Below, in pieces: positions 49,401 through 59,754 of a stretch of 64,000 nt of DNA. The notes beneath the pieces were generated by a model that was given only the letters and a program-made list of their open reading frames with translations, did not search any database and was not told the DNA's origin. Every line of letters starts with the position of its first letter. Positions within the stretch are counted from its first letter, which is position 1. Source of the stretch: Polytrichum commune (taxonomy: Eukaryota > Streptophyta > Polytrichopsida > Polytrichales > Polytrichaceae); NCBI GenBank assembly GCA_950295325.1, contig OX485805.1, positions 3,100,501 through 3,164,500 on the forward strand, in the 5' to 3' direction. The translations under genes and the position numbers were made by a program.

Positions 49401-49917
49401 CAACCAAATAAGGGTTGCCTACCTTGAATCAATGATTTGGTTGGCATGGGGTTAACAACAATTGAAACGTTTGCGCCATATTTGTGCTAGATCATGGCAC
49501 CTTCTTTACAACTCCCTCCAATACTACTTTCAAGGTTAGCAAGCCTAAAACAAACACTTTTAGGTTCATAAACCTTCTCCTAGGATACTCAACACTAGAT
49601 TTAGTGCGAACTGGCTAACAAATCCAAATTGAGGGTGCATGTATTTTCCTCGTGTTTTTTTTAGGGTTCATACAAATATCTATTCACGAGCAAAGTGAAG
49701 ATGCTACTTCTTGGAGAGAAGAAATTATCGTATACAAGTTTACCTCTCATCCATCTCGAACACAAAAGCTTGAGTCTCTATATGTTTGTTGGCGTTTCAT
49801 CTCAAATGACCTCGAGCATACTCATTCGGGTCTTTAAAGCTAACTCCAATGTCAATTAAACTAAAAAAGAAACGTCAAGGTTGCATACTATTTTAGGGCT
49901 TTATGTTGGATGAATGT

Positions 49918-49918
49918 G

Positions 49919-49955
<37 letters not shown>
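49918..49955 (+). repeat. (CT)n microsatellite
   Basis: This is a run of about 17 CT units. Confidence 0.95.
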
Positions 49956-49958
<3 letters not shown>

Positions 49959-52084
49959 CATGTCTCTCCAAATATGTTGAATCTTAGGATTCAAATACTT
50001 AGTTAACTAATTATGATAATATCATCCCAATTCTTTACACAAAATGTCTTTCTGGTACATGTTCTTAGATATACATGTATCCACACCTATCCACATGTCA
50101 CTAAAATATTGGTATTGATCATTTAAAGATAAGTTATCAGTTAGGCCCATTTATCTATGAGGGAGCATAGGAATAACGATCGCCACCTCAACGCACCACA
50201 TGTCCCTCCACATCGATCAAAGTGTATTTTTTAGAGGGACCACAACATAGAAAGCATCCTAATTGGATGCATCAATATAGAGAGGATCCTTTGCACGTTC
50301 ATTCAATCACTTCGAGGTAATTTCTAGTGTCCACAAGCAACGACCATCCTTGCCACACAAACCCACCTACTTTAGTGACGAAGTGCAAAAGCATCGAATG
50401 AAGTCGATTTCTTAATAACATGAGCTAGAGAATTGCCACGGCCTCCCAATCTCCATACACCAAATTTCAACGTGTGAGTCTAGAGCCGGGGAGGATCCAC
50501 ATAGCATTTTCCAATATGAAAATGACTTGATTTGTGGGGTAGATGTGAGCATTTGAACAACGTTGATGACATTGGTCAAACCTCTTTTAATGCTTTAACA
50601 TGTTAGGTTCATATTTACACCATGCTTTACATTAACTTCTACATACCTTACATCATTGGTATCAACAAACACATGTTGTTTTCTTACATATTTTGTAATT
50701 ACAACTTCACATGTAGAGTAGATCTTCAGACTCTAGTGGTGGTGCCTCTGCCACTAAGAATTTAATGCTTCTCCACCCTGATACTCCACGAGCTTCTCCA
50801 ATGTCAATGTGGGGTAGGATTGGAGGGAGATGTGGTGATGGCAATGGGATTCAAGCATTTATCGTGAACGTATAGAGTGTCTAGTACAATGTGGTGGCAA
50901 AGCTATACAATGATACATTCATGAAGCATGTTATTTTTTATTTTTTATTGTAACTTCTTTGTACTATGAAAATTGAAGTTATAAGTTTTTGAAATTTTAA
51001 ACATATAAAAATACAAGTGATAGTAAAAATTTGGAGTGGTTGGCTGGGGGCGGCTCTAATATGATCCACAAGTGACAACCCTGACCATAGGAAGTCCAAT
51101 CAACTAAGAATCGATCACACCAATGTACACGCCATGGATGTGGGCCCATTGGACTCACCCATCAATTCAATTATTTATCCTAAACAAATTCACACTCTTT
51201 AGGAAGTCAATCATCATGAAAATGAGGGGAATATAAATAAATAAATAAATAAATAAATTCACCTTAGGAGTTGGATATTCAAATGTTGGTTTCCTAAACA
51301 ACTGATATAAAATAAGTTCATTCATCCTTAGCTTCTTTAGAGGGGTAAACGCCCTAAGTTATAGCACCTCCACTCATGAATATTCATGTGCCGCTACTAT
51401 GGCCAAGGTGGAGGTACTTTGTGACACAAGAGAAGACTCACAAGCATGACAACTTGTCTATCAGTGCACTCTTTCTATTATTAAGGAGATCATATCCATT
51501 CTAGAACAAAAAAAATCATACAATGATAGTGTAGTGTTTCTCAAAATATAAGTTTATAATGTGAAGTTGGGCTTAGTTGGTTTTTATGCCTCCATGAACA
51601 ACATTTTAGTAAAGAGTGAACAATTCTTTTATAAAGAACTTATATGAGCACAACATTATTCACATCCATACAAAATATTTCCCACGTTCAGTCTGAATAT
51701 AGGGAATATTCCATAGAATATTATTAGTCCCACACAACAATGTTATGGATCTGAATAATGTTATGAGTGCTAAAGCTTTTCAAGAATAGAGGTGCCCTAT
51801 TGTTATCCTCATGATTAGAGAGGCCCTTTGACCCTCGAAGTGTATAGAGATCCCGTAATGGTGCTCTAAAGTGTGGTTGCACCTATAACCACAATTGCAA
51901 TGGAAAAGTTACAATGTTGTTGCAAATGTTGCAAAATGTGTAATTTATTTACGACACATCCTTTGGGATGATCAAGAGTCATCTTAATTTTGAGAATGAG
52001 GACAAAAACTTCCTTAATTTTTTTGCCTGAACTTCCTTCAATATTCTAATGCGTTTGTAATGGATTCTTTTCTTTTCTTTTCTT
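49956..52084. other. AT-rich intergenic, no gene seen
   Basis: A short (AAAT)n tract lies at 51232-51256 and TTTTC repeats lie at 52068-52086. No gene is recognised. Confidence 0.45.
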
Positions 52085-52440
52085 TTAATTAGCCCACTTC
52101 TCCCAAACTATCACACACACACACGTACATGTGCATGCGTGCGAGCAATACAAAACGAGTAGCAAATCCAAATCAAAGTCACAACCAATCTCCTTAGAAT
52201 TGAGGTCACAACCTTTTATTCATTAATAAATTGAAAAGTTTATTTCTTAAAAAATGATCATTCAAGAAGCCCCCCCCCTTCCTAATGACATCGAATATCA
52301 AACTCATAATAATTAGTAAAACTTTATTATGTAATCCCGTCTCTTCAAAACACATGTCTTTTTTGGTGTTTGTTCTTTGATTTACACCCAACCACACACC
52401 ATATATATATATATATATAATAAGTGTCCAATTACGATAG
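52085..52440 (+). repeat. Dispersed repeat (CACTTCTCTTAGGATA family)
   Basis: It shares AATTAGCCCACTTCTCCC, GTAGCAAATCCAAATCAAAG, AAACACATGTCTTTTTTGGT and TGTTCTTTGATTTACACCCA with the family. It ends in a (TA)n run near 52401-52420. Confidence 0.6.
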
Positions 52441-53369
52441 GAAATCAAATTAGACCCATTTACTATATGTGTGGAGTCTTGAGTGCCTTTTGAGCGCTTT
52501 ATTGTGTGGGTGAGCAATGCACCACCTACCATAACTATAGGTTCTTGGAAAGCCCTTCGAACTAGGAGCAAGGGGGTTGCGCCGATGATGTGGAGTCTTT
52601 TTAGTTATAAACTTTTGAATTTGGAAGAAGAGGTTGTACTTGGTTTGAAAGGTGAAATCTTATGTGGACTCAAGCGCATTTCACTTACAACTATGTTTGT
52701 CTTATGTCACTACATTTGGAAACTATGACCATCCTTTTACTTTTGGTTGTTTCGCTACACTATGTACACATCTTTATTTAGTGTAGCTCACACTAGTGGG
52801 AAGTACAATAGTTTTGTTTCTTTGGTGTATTCACACACACAAAGGTTTACAAGTGGACTTGACTACTCAAATGCATTGGTTTTCAACCATTGTCCCACTT
52901 GAATGTATTATGACATCAATGTCCACGTCTCCCGATCACTACGAAGTCCACTAAAAAGTTTAGTGGGGATGAACCATGGATCCTTCTAGTGGTTATTCAC
53001 TATTGACCCATGTAAATGATATCGCAATATTCATTGGGCTACAACAAGAGAAGGTGGCTTAGAACACTTGCAATTATAAACAAAGTCGTGGAAGTCACGC
53101 CAATAATCACCATGCCACATTAAATCAACAACTATGTAGTGTACTTATTCTTGAAACTCTTGTAGCAACTAAGTAACTAGGTTTATGGGGAGTTTGCCCC
53201 ACAATGTTTCAAAATGTCCGCTCGAATTCGGTATCTTTAAAATGGAAGTACTTCAATCAACATGACATATCCATATCATTTTGCACCTCTCACTATTGTT
53301 TTTGCTTGCTTTATACTAGCTGACTTATGATGTGAAAGTTGTTCACAATCGGTCCGAGATGACTTTAAA
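52441..53369. other. Intergenic with a dispersed repeat copy
   Basis: Positions 52830-53010 (GGTTTTCAACCATTG, TATGACATCAATGTCCACGT, GGATCCTTCTAGTGG) match 37790-37990. No gene is seen. Confidence 0.5.
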
Positions 53370-53545
53370 CTACCAGATGATGGTGGAGAGATACCCAAAT
53401 CTCAAGGAAGAAGTTGGCGGTTCAAATCCCGGCTGTGAAATCTCCTCTCTACTTGACGGAAAACTTGCCAGGTGGTCAACTACCTCCTGTGCTTTGGCGT
53501 TGGCCTATCAGCCTTCTGTCTCAAAAAGAAAGAAAAAAAGTTGTT
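53370..53545 (+). mobile_element. Candidate tRNA-derived SINE
   Basis: GGTTCAAATCCCGGCTG at about 53421 is a good Pol III B box (tRNA T-loop like). A weaker A-box-like TACCAGATGATGGTGG lies about 45 bases upstream. The unit ends in an AAAGAAAGAAAAAAAG tail near 53525-53540. The short open frames across it do not look like a real protein. I found no second copy in the window and cannot see a target duplication. Confidence 0.45.
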
Positions 53546-54135
53546 CACAACAATGTCTACTATATAAAAGATATCTCGGTCATCCCCCTCTCAAATCCAT
53601 ACCATAACATTACTCAACTCCTGGGCTACGTTCCATGGGACAAAGTAGTGGGCGACAATAATTCTCCTTTAAGTATGGGGTTGTTCGTTTATGGGGAGCA
53701 CTCGTGTTGTGTACTATGGAGTTCTCGACACATAACATTATCCATCTATTGGACCAAGTTGGATGGGGTTGGGGATTTGTCATGTAAGGTGCAAGAATCA
53801 TGCCTCCAGGGCGCTTGTCAATAGCATATTCAACATGATAAACTAGCAGCCCGACTCCGATTGATTAATTATAGAATGGATCGACTCATTGCAACTGAAT
53901 AATATTATGCAAGCAACTATGCATTCATGGTGTTTTTTTGATTGCAACCTCATTCCTTGCAAACAAACTATTATCTAGTTGCTTAGTAATGTTAGGGTTG
54001 AGATGGGGGCATTTTTGTGAAATAAATCTTACTCGGGGTGAGTACCTAGTCCACCAACTGTAGAATGTTATGTCAATATTTTATGCCACACTAAATTAGA
54101 TTTAAACTCTACCCATTCTTGAAACTCTTGTAGCC
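53546..54135. other. Intergenic, no gene seen
   Basis: Positions 53680-53750 share blocks with 47160-47230. Nothing else is recognised. Confidence 0.4.
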
Positions 54136-54136
54136 A

Positions 54137-54365
54137 ATGAACAGGGAGAACTAACCGCTAGTTACATATGAACTTGTTGAGTATGAGAAATAAGTGATTA
54201 AAGTTCAAAACTCAAAAGAAACTACCCGTCATTTAAGAGGAATCTACAAAATATATTTCAAATCAATAATTTTTTTTTTTTTGGAACATCGCAACATGTA
54301 ACTGGTTGGACTTGGAAACACTAGGATTTTGACTGATCATGTTCAAAAATTCTCCCCGGACGTTG
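54137..54365 (+). repeat. AACCGGTTGAG dispersed repeat, copy 7
   Basis: It contains ATGAACAGGGAGAACTAACC, CATATGAACTTGTTGAGTAT, AACATGTAACTGGTTGGACT and AAAAATTCTCCCCGGACG in family order. Confidence 0.75.
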
Positions 54366-55359
54366 CTTGTAGCAACAAAGTACCAAAATTTCCAAGATGT
54401 CGCCTACAAGATTCATACTTCACTCTAGAACTTCATAACATTATCATTAAGCACTGTGCATTTGTTCTGTGGGCCTTGACAATAGAACCATGCGATGCTC
54501 AAACCAGATGGGCAAGGAGACTCAAATTACGACCGAACTCTTAGCATCCCATGATTATATTCTCAGGGCGCACAAAACAAACACACACTACTTAATAATG
54601 TTATGTTAGTGCGTGATGAGTGGTACGAATTAAGTTGCTCCAAATGCATAGGAAGGCCTTTGTGTTCCATAAAGACAAAAATCTCCTAGACCACATTAAG
54701 AACCTACCCCCGGTAGTAGGGATGCTTTACATTACATAGTGGACAACCGAATCATGATGGGGATTCCCTCGTTTTTGTCTTGCACTTTCCCCAACTTGAC
54801 CATACGAAAACGATGAGTTGTACACATGCAACGCAAGAGGAGTATAATAAAAAATAACAAGTCCCTATTTCACTTGTACTACTACCGCTTTCTATCATGT
54901 CTACAATTAACGTATGTGGTCCCTCTTCTTAACCGGACACCTATATTTGAATGGTACCGTCCACATGGGAAGGCTTGTACTCAAGACATGTGTTACGATG
55001 AGTCTGGACTATGTGTTCAAAATCTATTAACTGTTCTAGATTCAATAGTTAAACGCAATTAAGAGGGCCTGTGTAATCTTACTAAAACAAAGAAGAAGAC
55101 CTCTTCGGTATGATATCTCATAGACACACCTTTCTGCATCTCAACTTTGATTATATAGCTTGAAATGACAATCTTCGTTGGTTTATCGCAATTGATGAAT
55201 TGGATGAGCCAATTCATGATTCAACTCCATGGGCAAAATTTGTATGTGGAGTTGAAAGTGCCCACAATAGGGCCACATATGCTGCATGGAAAACTGGTTT
55301 CATTTGTGTAACATGTAATGCTCACCATGCCTAGCTATGGTGAACGCTTGTTATTCGAA
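54366..55359. other. Intergenic, no gene seen
   Basis: Nothing is recognised with confidence. Short open frames near 54330-54540 and 54826-55062 are unsupported. Confidence 0.4.
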
Positions 55360-55690
55360 TACGTTTCTCTCTGCACCCACTTCTCGTAGGATATGAAACG
55401 CATGTCGTCTTTTAAGAAGTGCAAGATGATAAGCAAATTCAAGTCATCTCCGTAGGGATTTGTTCAATAGTTTTCAATGTTTGTATGAATATTCCATTCA
55501 TTATCAAAGTGAAGATTCTTGTGCACGTTAAGTGCTCACATGGACCTCTCCAATCATGTTCTCTTTCTATTAAGCCAAAAATAATCAACATATTTTGAGC
55601 ATGCAATCCAATCTCTATTAGACACATGTATTTCATGTGTCGATTCTTAAACCCACACCTCACCACATACAACTCAAATAGAGCGTGTCC
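55360..55690 (+). repeat. Dispersed repeat (CACTTCTCTTAGGATA family)
   Basis: It shares CACCCACTTCTCGTAGGATA, ATTATCAAAGTGAAGATTCT, CTCCAATCATGTTC, AACATATTTTGAGCATGC and CACACCTCACCACATACAA with the family. Confidence 0.65.
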
Positions 55691-56166
55691 AAATTATCTC
55701 TATTTCAGATTGAGGCACATATCATTATTTTCGATAATCGGAGACTTTTTCATGATTTTGAGACTATTTAAGGATGTGGTTTTCAAATAAAGAACAAGAA
55801 AAACACAAAATGTATTTAATGTGACTTAATAAAGTGATTTGCATGGGTAGCACTAACCAACTTGACACAAATACATGTCATCACAATAAGAAATCGATTT
55901 AGATATTAAACCATTTGGATTTATTTAGAGACTTTCCAAAGTCTCTAATTAACTAATATAGTTATACATCTACCTTACACACTTTGGAGTCAAAGATGAT
56001 CTATAGAGAAATGGTGCCGGATGATTTTTGATTAGCCCTTTGTGGATGGAAGAGTATGTGGTCATATGGTCATAGGAGAATGTTAAAGGTGAGCATGATT
56101 ACGTCGATCAAAGGGTAGACTCGTGGATTGTCCGTGGCATCTTGCTTGGCACTCGTGGGAGATGGA
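55691..56166. other. AT-rich intergenic, no gene seen
   Basis: Nothing is recognised. Confidence 0.4.
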
Positions 56167-56980
56167 TATCCTCTCCCAACAAGTGGTAGGGAGATTGTAG
56201 GTTTCGCTACTATGGGATTCTTTTCGACAAACAAACCAAAATGTTCCAAACGACATGGTGTCAAAAGGGGCGTGCTGATCAAAGGGACCACAAACAATTT
56301 TAGTGTAAAAAGGATCGTGGATGGTTGATTTGACATAAAAACAAAGGTGGTTTTGTCGATTTGTCTTGATGTCGTATGCAGTGTTTTGGTCCGTGCTGGA
56401 GAAAAAAACCCCATGTGTTGAATAACATGTCTCAAATTGATCAAAGTAGCACTTTATACTCAAATGCTTAGGAATGTTTTGTGGCTTGAATCAAAGATGT
56501 ATATGAGTTATGAAATGGGCGTTTAACTCGAAATTGCTATACAAAACAAAGTTGCAAGGTATCCTCTCCAATCGGTGGTAGGGAGATTGTAGGTTTTGCT
56601 ACTAGAATGCGTGCTTCTTTTCAACACAGACCAAAATGGTCCAACCGACATGATAACAAAAGGGGCGTGCCAATTGAAGGGGCCACAAGCAATCTCTTTT
56701 TGGGTGGAAAGTTGATTGTAGATAGTTGAATTGACATACAACAAATGTGGTTTCATCAACATGCTCCTTTTTCCTTGATATCGAATGTGCTTTTGTGGTA
56801 TGTGATGAAAAAAATCACGTTTCTTACATTACAAAGAAACACTGGTTAGATGGCATGTCACAAAGTGACCAAATGTTATACTTAAATGCTTAAAAGGATA
56901 GATTGGAAGTCAAAGACGCTTGATAACATATGAAATGTATGCTTATCTTGGAAATAATGTATGAAAGAAAGTTGTAAGAA
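56167..56980. repeat. Tandem pair of ~393-bp units
   Basis: TATCCTCTCC...GGTGGTAGGGAGATTGTAGG begins at 56167 and again at 56560. Further shared blocks are AAAAGGGGCGTGC, ATTGACATA/TTTGACATA, TTGATGTCG/TTGATATCG and AAATGCTTA. Minus-strand open frames in the two units (56083-56463 and 56523-56762) are alike (CGPF...HAPF and TYNLPTT), but no family is recognised. Confidence 0.85.
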
Positions 56981-57829
56981 GCAAAGTTAAGACCACGAAT
57001 ATATGGTTCTAAAATAGCAACATTATCATTAGTCTCCCATAAAATTGATTCAAATTAAAAATACATTCCTTTATAATTAAAAATATATTTATAGCAAACT
57101 AAAATCTCTTGTAATTATTTCTAAGTGGCTAAAATCATGGGTTCCATGAGATGATGGATATTGGAAACAACTCTCATATCAATACTTTGTCATATAGTGC
57201 ATTTTGTAACAAAAGAAACAAATTGGAACTTTGAAAGTAAATTGTCAATTACAAAACATCAAATAATATGTGTAGATAGAGAAATAGACTTCTATATGAA
57301 GAAATGTTGAATAAGATTCTCTAGAACAACATCATCGGAACAAACCTTAACAACTGGAAGTTAGGTGGTTTTTTGAAAAAGCGTGTGACCACTTTTTTTA
57401 AAATTTTAAATTGACTCACATATATATATATATATAATCTAATATATTTTCTCACTTTCCTTAAAGATCACATCAATGTGGTTATGCTTTATATATAACT
57501 TATTCAAATCCATGTAAAATTTTCCAACCTTCTAACTATATGAATGGTTCATAGATGTAAATTACATAGACTTGGCTTTTATTAGAGGACCCACTAATGG
57601 AACAACATGTATACAATTTTCTTTCGTCCAAAATGCAACCACAAGTCTAGATTTAGTTGATACTAATTTATGTGCATTTAGACTTATGATGTGCCAACAT
57701 GGGATTGTCATTGATCACTCTTTATGGATGCTATATATGGATGATAGCTTGAGTGAGAAAATGCTATATACAATTCAAGAGTGACTACTTTATGTGATAT
57801 TCACGACGATGATCATAAATTTCATACAC
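56981..57829. other. AT-rich intergenic, no convincing gene
   Basis: A (TA)n run lies at 57419-57437. A 70-codon plus-strand frame at 57572-57784 is open and close to the LINE fragment, but I cannot identify it. Confidence 0.4.
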
Positions 57830-58246
57830 TTCACTGAAATTACAATGAAGTGTACTTGAAGCAACCATTTACCCCACCCCAATGCAAAATCATGGTTGCT
57901 TACCGCACCTCAAATCATAGACTTGCCATTGGAACTTGCTGGTGGTCGACTATCCCAATCCCTATAAATAATATATTATGTCACATTTGCTCTTGCAATG
58001 TAGTTTAAAATGAGGCACACTTTGTGCAAGAGTCCCCTCTATAATTCCATGACATATAGATTCCCATCCCTATCTCAGAATGTAGTACTCGGAAACCTCA
58101 AGTGTTTCTTCAAATTGGACCATCAAGGTGATATATGCCTCTATCTCACGGAGGCGATTGCACTCCATTACTCTAAGGAACTAGACATTTTGACATCATC
58201 TTCATGTACATTTAGTCCCATAAGCCTTTTGCTTATTGGACGTTAA
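57830..58246 (+). pseudogene. LINE 3' end fragment
   Basis: Translation gives IIDLPLELAGGRLS, then VTFALAM (stop), then an open stretch with RHTLCKSPLYNS, FPSLSQNVVLGNLKCFFKLD, HQGDICLYLTEAIALHYSKE and LD. The same order occurs at 13800-14110 (SRRWST, ATFAL, SLKSLFPLDHQ). It is a 5'-truncated copy, as expected from incomplete target-primed reverse transcription. Confidence 0.8.
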
Positions 58247-58959
58247 AATTCAATTTTGTCTCATTTACAAATCAAGATGCAATTCTTATGTTTCTTTAAG
58301 ATTATGTAATTTTCTAAATATTATGAGAGACATTATAAGCTCCAAGCAAGATTTTAAGTAGCCACATTGGACCACAAAAAGCAAACATATTCTTTGTTTC
58401 CATCCTCATCTACCCTTCCAAAATTTATCCTTATGATTGCAACATCCATTTGAGCTTTTGGAAGAGTCACTAGTGTTTCATAGCTTCTAACAAAGATGGG
58501 CACTTTCTTGCTTTAAAATTGCTGCCACAGCTATTTATTGGCATTTATTCTCCTCTATGGTTGTCTAAAAGGTATTTGTTTCTTTTATAATAGTTATAGT
58601 TTTATTTATCTTGCTTGTCTACACTGATACATGCAATTAAGTTGCCTTTGCAACAACTTATGACTTTGTTGATTCATACGCATAACAACCACAATAAAAG
58701 AAAATCCTTATATTCTGTTACAGTGTTGATAAATGTTCCAAATAGTGTGGAATGTCAATAAATTAGAGTGGGGCAACCTAATGGCACACATCAGTCTAGA
58801 AGTCCTTTTAACAATCCAGTACCTCCCTGTCATTGCAGAAGGTGGACGAAAGTGAGAGTCCACATACAGAGCTGCTTGCAAGAGCAGGACAATCGTTCTA
58901 TTACAACCAAGGTCAATTTTACGTTCTCCGTTGTTGTTCCATAGCAAGTTTCAACTGCG
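58247..58959. other. Transition from repeat-rich to genic DNA
   Basis: No gene is recognised. The sequence contains no repeat family seen elsewhere in the window. Confidence 0.4.
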
Positions 58960-59754
58960 TAGATTTATTTGAAGAAATTGCTGTATTGATTGACTCAAAG
59001 CAAGATATACTATACAAATTCAACACTATGAGCAGTAGTTGTGGCACTTCTTCTGGGACATCCTTGGTTGTTAGTGTTCCCTGCTAATAGCCGAATTGCC
59101 AAATTGTAAGCTGCAGTATGAAAAGGAAGTACTTAGACAGAGGCCTCTTCAAAATTCAGACACCTAATCAAAGTGAGCTAATTTATGTTGACCATGAAGC
59201 ACACACACAAGCAAACAAAAATGATATTTCTGATGTAAATTGAAATTGCTCTATGCCTAGCTGATCAAGGTGTTTGTTGGAGTGCTACACTCAGCTGTTT
59301 CCATTTTCGGATGGTCTAAATATAGATTCCCTGTACAAAAAGATCAGCATATGTGGTATTCTACTGAGATGAATTCAGTTCAGTTTTTCCACAAATTGTT
59401 CCCACCATACAGAGCCATGCCTTTTGACGTAAAGTGGGCAGCATTTGGGAAATAGAGCATCTTCTAAGAGGATTTTTGTGAACAGCAGCAAACGCATAGT
59501 ATTATTCCATAATATAGTCACTTTTGTCTTTTTCATTCTCAATATTATCCCAGTAGATATCCACGTATTTGGGAGGAGGTTTTTGACACCTACACCATCT
59601 CATATAAAAACTCTAGTGGCATTACTGGATAAAAAACCTCTTCTGATCTGTAAAGGGAAAAGTAGAACACTAGTCTGTAGCTTACCCACTTAAAGGGGTA
59701 CCAGTAAAAACCCAGTAATGTGTCTTGAGCCGCCTGTAAATATGTCATGCACCT
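58960..59754 (-). other. Probable 3' UTR / downstream flank of the metacaspase gene
   Basis: This is low-repeat sequence directly after the metacaspase stop codon, with no convincing coding frame. A minus-strand AATAAA-type hexamer (TTTATT on plus) lies near 58964 and could mark the poly(A) region. The true transcript end cannot be fixed from sequence alone. Confidence 0.35.

Noticed and set aside
53400-53445. Genuine tRNA gene
   Set aside because: Only the T-loop-like B box is convincing; acceptor and anticodon stems cannot be drawn.
53414-53824. 136-codon plus-strand open frame
   Set aside because: It overlaps a sequence with a Pol III B box and an A-rich tail, better explained as a SINE plus flanking repeat.
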